From a bacterium BMS3Abin03 (GTDB taxonomy: Bacteria; Bacteroidota; Ignavibacteria; Ignavibacteriales; Ignavibacteriaceae): 47,055 nt of DNA. The DNA lies in assembly GCA_022340715.1 (NCBI GenBank), contig JAJDNK010000056.1, positions 1 through 47,055 of the forward strand. Reading direction: 5' to 3'. Below are positions 1 to 7,349 of this stretch, piece by piece. Every line of letters starts with the position of its first letter. Within the stretch, counting starts at the first letter, position 1. The notes beneath the pieces are model-generated. The model made no database searches, was not told the DNA's origin, and saw only the letters and a list, made by a program, of their open reading frames with translations. Position numbers and translations under genes: made by a program.

Positions 1-749
1 GCCATTTTCCCGGCTTCTTTTATAGGTGCCCAACTGCCTTCAACACCGCTGGGAACCAAAGGTTTCCAAAGATTGAGCATATCAGATCCGACAGTATCCC
101 GTAATACACCCCATCCACCCAAAGCCTGTAATCCAAAATAAGTTACTAATAGCGAGCCAATAACAAGAATTATAGTCTGTAAAGCTTCAGTATAAGCTAC
201 TGCACGCATACCACCGAGGATGGTATAAAGACCGGTTAGGACAATAACTAGAATTGATCCAACCCAAAAACTATCAAGACCTAAAAATGAGATATCAGGT
301 AGTAAGACGCTGAATACAATTCCACCTGCAAAAATTCCTACGGCAATTTTTGTTAGAACATAAGCTACTAATGATATTAAAGAGAGTAAGGTACGGTTAC
401 CCGGAGAAAAACGTTTTTCCAGAAATTCAGGCATTGTGAAAATTTTTGAGCGCATATAAAATGGAACCATCACCCAGCCAAGAACCAATAAACACCAGGC
501 GTGAAGTTCATAATGTGCCATGGCAACACCGTCAGTAGCCCCTGATCCGGCTAATCCTACAAGGTGTTCAGATCCAATATTAGATGCAAATATTGAAGCA
601 CCCACAATAAACCATCCAAGATGTCTACCCGCAAGGAAATAATCTGCTGCGTTGTCCTGCCTTCTTTTAATTACCCACCAGGCCAGACCCGCAATTATTG
701 CAAAGTAACCGGCTATCACTAACCAGTCAACAGTAGTTATAGTACTCAT
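1..749 (-). CDS. Sodium:solute symporter (SSS/SGLT family), C-terminus cut by window edge
   Basis: I translated the minus strand from an ATG at 749; the frame stays open to base 1, giving about 249 N-terminal residues. The protein is strongly hydrophobic. It starts with an extracytoplasmic N-terminus and a first helix (WLVIAGYFAIIAGLAWWVIK), then 'ADYFLAGRHLGWFIVGAS' and 'NIGSEHLVGLAGSG', which is the TM1-TM2 sodium/sugar-site signature of SGLT-type symporters. 'MPEFLEKRF' and 'YTILGGMRAVAYTE' further on are also typical of the family. It would bring a solute, probably a sugar or sugar acid, across the inner membrane with Na+. It lies 42 bases downstream of the aldose 1-epimerase gene on the same strand, so the two are probably co-transcribed and the substrate is probably a hexose or pentose. 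The substrate cannot be fixed from the sequence. Confidence 0.9.
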   Translation of the reverse strand, partial: MSTITTVDWLVIAGYFAIIAGLAWWVIKRRQDNAADYFLAGRHLGWFIVGASIFASNIGSEHLVGLAGSGATDGVAMAHYELHAWCLLVLGWVMVPFYMRSKIFTMPEFLEKRFSPGNRTLLSLISLVAYVLTKIAVGIFAGGIVFSVLLPDISFLGLDSFWVGSILVIVLTGLYTILGGMRAVAYTEALQTIILVIGSLLVTYFGLQALGGWGVLRDTVGSDMLNLWKPLVPSGVEGSWAPIKEAGKM

Positions 750-791
750 TATCTACCCTCAGCTGTAAATGTTATAAGATTTTTGTTATCC

Positions 792-1970
792 TTATTTAGT
801 AGAAAATTTATAGATAGTAGTCTGTTTGTAAACTTTTCCCGGACGCAAAACAACGGAAGGGAAGTTTTTTTCATTTGGAGAATCTGGATAATGCTGTGCT
901 TCTAAACATAATGCTGTTCTATATTTATAAACTGCTCCGTTTTTGCCGTGAACTCCATTAAGAAAATTTCCCGAATAAAATTGTAAACCGGGCTGGTCTG
1001 TTAACACTTCCATAAATCTTCCGCTTGCTGAGTCATAAAGAGTTGCAACTTTTCTTACTACACCTTTTTTATAATTATTTAATACCCAGTTATGATCATA
1101 ACCTCTTCCGAATTTGATTTGTTGATTATCATCATTTATATGTAATCCTATAGGAGTTGGCTTACGGAAATCCATCGGTGTGTTTTCAACAGTTGCAATC
1201 TTTCCTGTAGGAATTAATTCATTGTTTACCGGTGTGGTTGAATCAGCATCGATAGACAATTCTTCACTAAGAATAGTGTTATTGAAGTTTCCAGACAAAT
1301 TGAAATATGAGTGATGTGTGGGATTAAAAATAGTAGATTTATCTGTTGTCCCGGTATAATCAATTTTAAGTTCATCGTTGTTCGTTAAAGTATAGGTAAC
1401 AGTTGCTGTAACTGTTCCAGGATATCCTTCATCTCCATCAGGACTAACCAAAGAAAGTTTCAGAGATGGTCCCTCTTTACTTTCTACCGGTTCGGCATTC
1501 CAGAATGCCTTAAAGAATCCTATTTTTCCTCCGTGTAAAGAATTTCTACCATCATTTATCGTTAACTGGTATTCCTTTCCATCAAGTTCAAATTTTCCTT
1601 TAGCAATACGGTTTCCATATCTTCCGACAATAGCTCCAAAATATGAATTATCCCTAACATAAGCTCCTAATGAATCGTATCCCGTTACGATATCGGCGAA
1701 GTTCCCGTTTCTATCAGGCATCGCTAACGAAACTACCCTGGCTCCGTAGTTAATTATTTGAACCTGCGCACCTGAATTATTTTTAAGTGTATAAAGATAA
1801 ACTTCGCGACCATCATCAAGCTTACCGAATAGTGTTTTTTCAATCATCTGATCTTTCCCGTTTGTTGAACAAGAACTGAAAACAAGTAACAAGAGTGAAA
1901 GCAAACAAATAATGTAAAATAGATTTTGCTTTTGGGAGGAGGGATTAAGCTTATTCATTTTAATATCCAT
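792..1970 (-). CDS. galM: Aldose 1-epimerase (mutarotase), predicted lipoprotein
   Basis: The enzyme interconverts alpha and beta anomers of aldoses such as galactose, glucose or xylose. The 392-residue protein has a hydrophobic signal followed by a lipobox-like FSSC near residue 34, so it is probably a lipoprotein acting in the periplasm or outer membrane, unlike cytoplasmic GalM. Family motifs are all present: 'INYGARVVSLAMPDR', 'GRYGNRIAKGKF', 'NDGRNSLHGG' (substrate-binding His), 'THHSYFNLSG' (catalytic acid His) and 'CLEAQHYPDSPN' (catalytic base Glu). Length is normal for an exported mutarotase. A second Met at residue 5 is an equally possible start, and no clear Shine-Dalgarno decides between them. 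The SSS symporter follows 42 bases downstream; an exported mutarotase supplying the right anomer to a symporter is a common pairing. Confidence 0.93.
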   Translation of the reverse strand: MDIKMNKLNPSSQKQNLFYIICLLSLLLLVFSSCSTNGKDQMIEKTLFGKLDDGREVYLYTLKNNSGAQVQIINYGARVVSLAMPDRNGNFADIVTGYDSLGAYVRDNSYFGAIVGRYGNRIAKGKFELDGKEYQLTINDGRNSLHGGKIGFFKAFWNAEPVESKEGPSLKLSLVSPDGDEGYPGTVTATVTYTLTNNDELKIDYTGTTDKSTIFNPTHHSYFNLSGNFNNTILSEELSIDADSTTPVNNELIPTGKIATVENTPMDFRKPTPIGLHINDDNQQIKFGRGYDHNWVLNNYKKGVVRKVATLYDSASGRFMEVLTDQPGLQFYSGNFLNGVHGKNGAVYKYRTALCLEAQHYPDSPNEKNFPSVVLRPGKVYKQTTIYKFSTK

Positions 1971-2337
1971 ATTTGTTTATTCTTAGTTAGACTAATTTAT
2001 AATATTCAAAACTTAATAGCATTATTTTAAATTAAATTTTTTTTGAACTAAAGGTTAAATTTTTAAACAAATTATTCAATGATTTGCTTAACAATAGTCT
2101 GGTTGAGTTTTATTTAGCTCCAAAGCAGGTATTCTGTTATACCTTCCCTCGGTTTGAATATGAATATATGTATCATTAGCCCATCCAAATTAATTAAACC
2201 ATAACAGGTAAACAAACTAAATTTACACAAATGTAATTGATAGAGAGATTAAATGTGAGTTTTGGTGAGTAAGTAAGACATCCAGAATTTTTAAAATCAT
2301 GGATTGAAGTTTTAAACTCTAAAGTCTGATTTTATTA
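1971..2337. other. Intergenic stretch with a possible coding remnant
   Basis: This 367-base gap lies upstream of galM and downstream of the TylF-like gene, both on the minus strand. Most of it is very AT-rich with no clear promoter. On the minus strand, 2088-2189 reads as 33 open codons ending in TAA with protein-like composition (for example 'TEGRYNRIPALELNKTQ'), but it has no start codon and an in-frame TAA sits just upstream at 2190-2192. It may be the tail of a decayed gene, or chance. I do not recognise the peptide. Confidence 0.35.
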
Positions 2338-3168
2338 TTAATTTATTTTACTTCCTTTTTGTGCATAGCCCATTAATGAACCGGTTACTACTTTTAAAGG
2401 AAGTCCACAACCAGAACCAACAAATCCTGGAGCAGGAGAATTCAAATTTTCTTTCCACCATTCTTTATTAAAGAATAATGAAACAAGGGTTAAACTTGTA
2501 GCTTCATGAACATACATTCTGCATTTATCCTGTAAATTTGGCCAAACTTCAAGTATGCATGGTTTTAATGATTCTACAAAATCGGCATCGAAAAAAGAAA
2601 AAATATATTTTTTGTTGAGGCTTTTAAGTGAATCTTCAAAATATCCGACTATGAATTCACATACATCGATTTTCCCAAACCGCGAAATGTTGCTTTTTAC
2701 TTCATCCAGAGTAGTAGCGAAACGACCCTTTTCATAGTAATCGTAATGATTAGTGTATAAATTATAATGAACTTTATCTTCTTCATTTGGTTCCGGAAGT
2801 CCTTCAAAAGAATCACATACTATTAACTTTCTACCGGTAATCGAACAGAGGATAGAAAGATTTACTGAACTTCCGCCTTTATAACAACCAAATTCTATTA
2901 CATCTCCTTCAACAGAGGCAGGAACCTTGAGAATTGAGGTTGCCATTTCAATATGTTCTAGCTTCGTACTTTCGGTTGGAACTTTCTTTATATTTCTTTT
3001 AAGTCTGTTCACCAATTTAAATTTTTTAACAATACCATAATTATAAGTAGCACCAATTTCATTATTCAGAAGAAATTGAACCAGAATTGGGAAGGCAAAA
3101 ATAATATCAAATATATTTCTATAAATTTTTTTTAGATATCTGAATAAATAAATTTTGATCGAATTCAC
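2338..3168 (-). CDS. TylF/MycF-like SAM-dependent O-methyltransferase
   Basis: The 276-residue protein belongs to the macrocin O-methyltransferase (TylF) family, which methylates sugar hydroxyls in surface glycans and secondary metabolites. The SAM-binding region is clear: 'VIEFGCYKGGSSVNLS' near residues 91-106, then 'LIVCDSFEGLPEPNEED', where the acidic residue after the beta strand binds the ribose. A 'FFDADFVESLKP' segment matches the metal-binding Asp region. The usual acidic metal site further on (a DDY-like motif) reads 'YVHEATS' here, so metal binding or activity may differ. The start is GTG at 3168, supported by a Shine-Dalgarno AGAGGG about 8 bases upstream; no in-frame ATG is nearby. 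It is a lone gene, divergent from the FemAB-like gene 499 bases away. Substrate unknown; capsule or O-antigen sugar is a guess. Confidence 0.85.
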   Translation of the reverse strand: MNSIKIYLFRYLKKIYRNIFDIIFAFPILVQFLLNNEIGATYNYGIVKKFKLVNRLKRNIKKVPTESTKLEHIEMATSILKVPASVEGDVIEFGCYKGGSSVNLSILCSITGRKLIVCDSFEGLPEPNEEDKVHYNLYTNHYDYYEKGRFATTLDEVKSNISRFGKIDVCEFIVGYFEDSLKSLNKKYIFSFFDADFVESLKPCILEVWPNLQDKCRMYVHEATSLTLVSLFFNKEWWKENLNSPAPGFVGSGCGLPLKVVTGSLMGYAQKGSKIN

Positions 3169-3390
3169 TGTAGTCCCTCTTTATATTTTTAATGTAGAAT
3201 AGTGAAAAAATTATTTGATTTTTGAAGTTTAATATTAAGTAAAAGTCGTATTTATTGCTCAATCTTAATGCCAAAATCCCGTGTTTCACTTTAGTAAAGA
3301 GTTTTTAATCTATGTATGATAAATAGTACTCCTTTGCCAAGTATTAATCCTGAACAAATATAAAATATCGGAAAATATTTTACAGTAAAA

Positions 3391-3489
3391 CTATTTCCTT
3401 TCCTCAAATAGCATCAATCCTCGCTTAACTTTGTTTATTATTTCAGTGACTTCTCCCTGATAATATAACATTAAGCCATTATAACGCAT
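3391..3489 (-). CDS. Possible small ORF, 32 residues, unrecognised
   Basis: ATG at 3489 to TAG at 3391. The middle reads 'YYQGEVTEIINKVKRG', which looks amphipathic and helical, and the composition is protein-like. There is no ribosome binding site, and an open frame of this length is not rare in DNA this AT-rich. It could be a gene remnant, a small peptide or chance; no function is proposed. Confidence 0.15.
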   Translation of the reverse strand: MRYNGLMLYYQGEVTEIINKVKRGLMLFEERK

Positions 3490-3570
3490 TTGAAAAATAC
3501 TCTTAATAATTTTTTAGCTCGTTCTATTTTACTCAAGTAAGAAAGTTTTATTTACCATGTTTTCTTACCA

Positions 3571-3600
3571 TTGTTAAGCAATTTGGCTATTTTACATTTG
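3571..3600 (+). promoter_or_regulatory. Candidate Bacteroidota-type promoter for the FemAB-like gene
   Basis: TTG at 3571-3573, a 19-base spacer, and TACATTTG at 3593-3600 match the -33 TTG and -7 TAnnTTTG elements used by the main sigma factor of Bacteroidota. The predicted transcript would start about 60 bases before the gene. This is a sequence match only. Confidence 0.4.
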
Positions 3601-3673
3601 AATAATGGTATAAATATTGTCAGGAACAACAATTAGCGCAGAATATTAACCAATTATCAAACAGGGGATGTTT

Positions 3674-4723
3674 ATGGAAAGTGACGAGTATTCATCGGAA
3701 ACAGGTGTAGCTTCAGAAAATGAATGGTACAGCTACTTAGAGCAATTCGATGATGCAAATTTATATCAGACGATTTCATATGGTAAAAACTCAAAAGGGG
3801 GAAGGCATTTAACTCACTTCATTTTGAGAAAAGGAAACAAAGTTGTTGCAATTGCACAACTCCGGCTATTCCTTATCCCGGTTATTAAAAAAGGAATCGC
3901 ATATCTGTTAAGAGGTCCGGTTTGGAAGTTAAAAAACGAGGATGAAAATCTGGAAATTCTGGATAGGATGTTAAAGGCTTTGTACAACGAATTTATTATA
4001 AAAAGAAAATTGGTGCTTATCGTTGGACCAAATTTATATCAAGAAGAAGGGAAAGATTACGAATCAGTATTTATCAGGAATAATTTTAAATTAAAAAAAC
4101 TTGCTAACAAAAGAAGAACAATTCTTATTGATCTGTCAAGATCAAAAGAAGAATTAAGAAAAAAATTGAGAAGAAGCTGGAGGCAGAATTTAACCAAGGC
4201 AGAAAGCAATGGTCATATACTTGAAAGGGAAGGTAGAAATAACTTTTCAATATTGAATGAAATTCATGGAGAAGTAGTTCGAAGAAAAGCTTTTAGAACT
4301 GATTTAACCGTCGATAATTTTAGCAAGATTCAAAATGATCTGCCGGATAATTATAAACTTGATATAATGCTTTGTAAGTCTCACGAGGAGTATGTAAGTG
4401 GATTAATCGGCGTTAATATTGGAGATACCGGACTTGCTCTTATAGGTGGAACTACGGCTGCAGGTTTAAGACACGCACCTAATTCGTATTATCTGTTAAT
4501 GTGGAACATGTGTGAAAGTGCCCGTGCTGCTGGTTGCCGATGGTTTGATCTTGGAGGAATTAATCCTGATACGAATCCGGGATGTTATCAATTTAAATCC
4601 GGAATGAGAGGCAGAGAAGTGACTTATCTCAGTAATTATCAGGCTTCAAAAATCGGGATTAGCTGTATGGTTTGTAGATTGCTTGATTTATTTCTCTGGG
4701 TTTGTAATAAATTAAGAAGATAA
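3674..4723 (+). CDS. FemAB/GNAT-fold aminoacyl- or acyltransferase family protein
   Basis: The protein of about 349 residues resembles FemX/FemAB (lipid II:glycine glycyltransferase-like) proteins, which add amino acids to the peptidoglycan stem peptide from aminoacyl-tRNA, or transfer acyl groups in related branches. Signs are the basic 'LRKKLRRSWRQNLTKAE' segment, followed by the GNAT-like half 'YYLLMWNMCESARAAGCRWFDLGGINPDTNPGCYQFKSGMRG', which is the conserved C-terminal core (WFDLGG...FK.G). It is soluble and has no signal peptide. Two in-frame ATGs exist at 3668 and 3674. The Shine-Dalgarno CAGGGG (3662-3667) abuts the first and is 6 bases before the second, so 3674 is preferred. It is a lone gene just before a convergent tRNA-Ser. 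The true acceptor is unknown; a surface-polymer role is equally possible. Confidence 0.8.
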   Translation: MESDEYSSETGVASENEWYSYLEQFDDANLYQTISYGKNSKGGRHLTHFILRKGNKVVAIAQLRLFLIPVIKKGIAYLLRGPVWKLKNEDENLEILDRMLKALYNEFIIKRKLVLIVGPNLYQEEGKDYESVFIRNNFKLKKLANKRRTILIDLSRSKEELRKKLRRSWRQNLTKAESNGHILEREGRNNFSILNEIHGEVVRRKAFRTDLTVDNFSKIQNDLPDNYKLDIMLCKSHEEYVSGLIGVNIGDTGLALIGGTTAAGLRHAPNSYYLLMWNMCESARAAGCRWFDLGGINPDTNPGCYQFKSGMRGREVTYLSNYQASKIGISCMVCRLLDLFLWVCNKLRR

Positions 4724-4767
4724 TGAAAATATAACAGTGCGAAACTATCTGAAGTCTTGGTGAAGAA

Positions 4768-4859
4768 TGGCGGAGAGGGCGGGATTCGAACCCGCGATAC
4801 CCCGTTAAGAGTATGACGGTTTAGCAAACCGTTGGTTTCAGCCACTCACCCACCTCTCC
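4768..4859 (-). tRNA. tRNA-Ser (anticodon GCT)
   Basis: Read on the minus strand, the gene starts GGAGAGG and ends CCTCTCC-G-CCA, giving a perfect 7-bp acceptor stem and an encoded CCA end (4768-4770). The anticodon arm is ACGGT-TTGCTAA-ACCGT, with GCT at 4823-4825 (plus strand agc), so it reads AGC/AGU serine codons. A long variable arm, as expected for tRNA-Ser, follows, then the T arm with GGTTCGAATCC. The length of 92 bases is normal. It lies about 100 bases downstream of the metal permease gene on the same strand and just past the end of the convergent FemAB-like gene. Confidence 0.97.
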
Positions 4860-4959
4860 GGGTTTGAACTGAATCATAATATTGAATACAAAGATAATAT
4901 TTACTTCTAAATAATAAAAAGTCTTAAGTTATCTTAAGCATAACTTTAAGAATTTTTAA

Positions 4960-6273
4960 TTAAAGGGCATCTTTCCACTTAATCATCCTGACAATTGCTT
5001 TGTTATTTTCTTGTTTATTATTTATTACATCATAACCAAAATCTTTACCACTGAATTCTTTAATTTTATTATACGCTTCTTCTTTTACAAACGGGAGTTC
5101 TCCGGTTTGTAGAATCGAAATTAACAATCCGAATCCATTCTTATTATTTAATTCTAAAACTCTGTTTGCAATATTAAATTTATTATACTCATCTGCTTGA
5201 TCAAATAAACCATTTAATTGATTTATATCTTCTTCGCTAGAAAGATAATCATTCAGTTCCTTGTCTGTCATCGTTCCAATATCAGGACTATCTGAATGTA
5301 AATCATTGTGTGATACTTCTTCTCTCATTTCTAAGTGTGTATGATCTTGATGAGAATTACTGAAAACGTATCCGAGGAGATAAAATCCAAAGGCAACAAT
5401 AATTATTGTACCTAATCCCAACGCAACCCGTGTTAGCGCTTTCTTTCGCATTTCAGCTCGATAGATATAAAGAAACAATGCAACCATAATCAACATTAGT
5501 CCATAAAATGAAACAACTGTAGGTCCGCTTGGTAAATCGCCGATGTAAGAGAGATAAAGACCAGCAATGCTTACTACAACACCCATAATCCATCCAATAA
5601 TCAATTGTTTCCACAATACATTGGTTATAAGCATTGAGGTTATGGCAGGAACAACTAAAAAGACAAATACTAAAAGAACTCCTGCAGTTCCAACTGAGTG
5701 AGTGATGACTACTCCAAACGAAACATAAAATAGAAAATCCCAGAATCGCACATTTATTCCTTCTTTATATGCTTTTTCTGGCTTTTCAGAAATGAGTATA
5801 AATCGTTTTCTGTAAATGAAATGGAAAATTCCAATAAGAGAATAAACTATTGCAGCGTTACGAATTGTATCCCATTTAACCCAAAGAATGCTTCCTGTTA
5901 GTATTTCTTTAATGTGTTCTGCTCCATGAGGTGCTTTATCAATAACTAAGATTGCCACGGAAGCGGCTATTGCATATGCAAGACCTATCACAGCCTCCTG
6001 AGGAATTTTTTCATGCCTTATTCTTGAGATTGAAAAAACTCCCGCACCAATAAATGTAAATGCAAGTGAAAACCAGTAAGCTCCTGTTGTATCCGGCATA
6101 ATTCCAAAAAGGAATCCTACTGTTGTTCCCAGGGCAGCAATCTGTGCTAATGCTAAATCAACAAAAATTACTTTTCTTCTTATAACGTGCAAACCCAAAT
6201 ATGAATGAATGCCTACAAGTATCAGGCATTCAAAAAATGCGGGAGCCATTATATCCCAAATACTTAATTCCAT
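4960..6273 (-). CDS. Metal ABC transporter permease (ZnuB/MntB type) with C-terminal extension
   Basis: This is the inner-membrane channel subunit of a zinc/manganese-type ABC importer. Residues 1-300 form about nine membrane helices with family motifs: 'HSYLGLHVIRRKVIFVDLALAQIAALG' near the N-terminus, 'EAVIGLAYAIAAS', 'EILTGSILWV' and 'VGTAGVLLVFVFLVVPA'. Most family members end near residue 260-300. This one continues to 437 with a His-rich stretch (HQDHTHLEMREE, then SHNDLHSD, residues 308-327), probably outside the membrane, and about 105 residues of soluble helical sequence ending 'FGYDVINNKQENNKAIVRMIKWKD'. That tail resembles a HEAT/PBS-type repeat unit. It is the last gene of the porin, binding protein, permease row, 25 bases after the binding-protein stop. 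No ATPase gene is adjacent. Confidence 0.92.
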   Translation of the reverse strand: MELSIWDIMAPAFFECLILVGIHSYLGLHVIRRKVIFVDLALAQIAALGTTVGFLFGIMPDTTGAYWFSLAFTFIGAGVFSISRIRHEKIPQEAVIGLAYAIAASVAILVIDKAPHGAEHIKEILTGSILWVKWDTIRNAAIVYSLIGIFHFIYRKRFILISEKPEKAYKEGINVRFWDFLFYVSFGVVITHSVGTAGVLLVFVFLVVPAITSMLITNVLWKQLIIGWIMGVVVSIAGLYLSYIGDLPSGPTVVSFYGLMLIMVALFLYIYRAEMRKKALTRVALGLGTIIIVAFGFYLLGYVFSNSHQDHTHLEMREEVSHNDLHSDSPDIGTMTDKELNDYLSSEEDINQLNGLFDQADEYNKFNIANRVLELNNKNGFGLLISILQTGELPFVKEEAYNKIKEFSGKDFGYDVINNKQENNKAIVRMIKWKDAL

Positions 6274-6298
6274 TTTAATTCTCTAAGTTCTATTATTA

Positions 6299-7336
6299 TT
6301 ATTTGTTACTCATTTCTTTAAATGCTTCGTTTAGTTTGTTAACCCAAAGATCAATCAATTTGAAAACATTTTCAGTTCCGGGCGCGCCATTAACAAACAT
6401 CGGTACAATAACTGGTTCGGCACCAACTTTATCGCAGATTGTTCTAACTTTATTCTCATCAAAATAATTCGCTGCCAATAGAACTTTCACATTATTCTTT
6501 CTCATTTCCTGAACCAATTCTTCAATATGTTTTGGTGAGGGTGGAATGCCCGGTTTAGGCTCAACATGACCTACGATATCGAAACCAAATAATGCCTGGA
6601 AGTAAACCCAGTTTTTATGATATCCTACAATTTTTTTACCTCTAAAAGGAAGAGCAGTTTTTAACCATCCGCCCAGATATTCGATCATCTTCTTTCCTTT
6701 GTATTCTTTTTCTTTTAGGAAATTTATCAACTGACCGTTGTTGGCTAACTTGGTTAAGAGTGCTCCGCCCATCAACTTTACCAGTTCTTCGCCGAAAGTT
6801 TTGTTATCTATTTCTTCCTGGAATTTTTTGAGATTTGTCCTGTAAAAATCTGAGTTTTGCGGATCAATTTTTTCTAATCCGATTGTGATATTCTCTGCAA
6901 TTATTTTAAGATTAAGTGGATTTGTTGTAATGTGTGGATTCCCATAAATATGTAAACCGCCTTCACTACGGGAAAGCACATCCGGTTTGTCTAATAAAGT
7001 TATTCCGTCATATGCAGCTACAAATCCCCGCTGACCGGAACGAATCTTATCGTTCTTAGACATATCTACGAGAGATGGAACCCATAATTCCAAATCCAAA
7101 CCGGTTGAAACAAACAAATCGGCTTTACTTAAAAGAACTGCGAAACTTGGTTTTGGGCGTACAAAGTGTGCATCCTGATCACCCTCTACAATGTATTGGA
7201 CAGTTACTTTATCTTTAGCAATGTATTTTACGATATCAGCATAAGTACTCAGGGTAGTAACAACATTAATTTTATCTACTGCATAAAGTAAATTGCCAAT
7301 TAATAATATAGTGATTATGATTATATACTTTTTCAT
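6299..7336 (-). CDS. Zinc/manganese ABC transporter substrate-binding protein (TroA/ZnuA family)
   Basis: This is the periplasmic protein that captures a divalent metal and delivers it to the permease encoded next to it. The start is the ATG at 7336 (MKKYIIIITILL), preceded by the Shine-Dalgarno AGAGG; an 18-codon upstream extension of the frame overlaps the porin gene and is rejected. A signal peptide ends near 'LLYA-VDK'. Likely metal ligands are H57 (GDQDAHFVRPKP), H135 (GNPHITTNP) and H240 (VGYHKNW), the three-His pattern of the family, with an acidic residue near the end (NYFDENK) as a possible fourth. There is no His-rich loop as found in many ZnuA proteins, so zinc versus manganese cannot be decided. 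It starts 13 bases after the porin gene stop, so it is almost certainly co-transcribed with it. Confidence 0.93.
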   Translation of the reverse strand: MKKYIIIITILLIGNLLYAVDKINVVTTLSTYADIVKYIAKDKVTVQYIVEGDQDAHFVRPKPSFAVLLSKADLFVSTGLDLELWVPSLVDMSKNDKIRSGQRGFVAAYDGITLLDKPDVLSRSEGGLHIYGNPHITTNPLNLKIIAENITIGLEKIDPQNSDFYRTNLKKFQEEIDNKTFGEELVKLMGGALLTKLANNGQLINFLKEKEYKGKKMIEYLGGWLKTALPFRGKKIVGYHKNWVYFQALFGFDIVGHVEPKPGIPPSPKHIEELVQEMRKNNVKVLLAANYFDENKVRTICDKVGAEPVIVPMFVNGAPGTENVFKLIDLWVNKLNEAFKEMSNK

Positions 7337-7349
7337 CTTTTTACCTCTA

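Larger units (their letters stand above)
3169..3667. other. Divergent intergenic region, 499 bases
   Basis: This region separates the TylF-like gene (minus) and the FemAB-like gene (plus) and must hold promoters for both. A Bacteroidota-type promoter for the plus-strand gene is listed separately. On the minus strand, 3391-3489 encodes a 32-residue ATG-started peptide beginning MRYNGLMLYY and ending FEERK. It has no Shine-Dalgarno and is open upstream for only nine more codons. I see no other structure. Confidence 0.4.

Noticed and set aside
4639..4845. Open frame on the minus strand (68 residues)
   Set aside because: It runs through the tRNA-Ser gene and the end of the FemAB-like gene; the tRNA explains the sequence.
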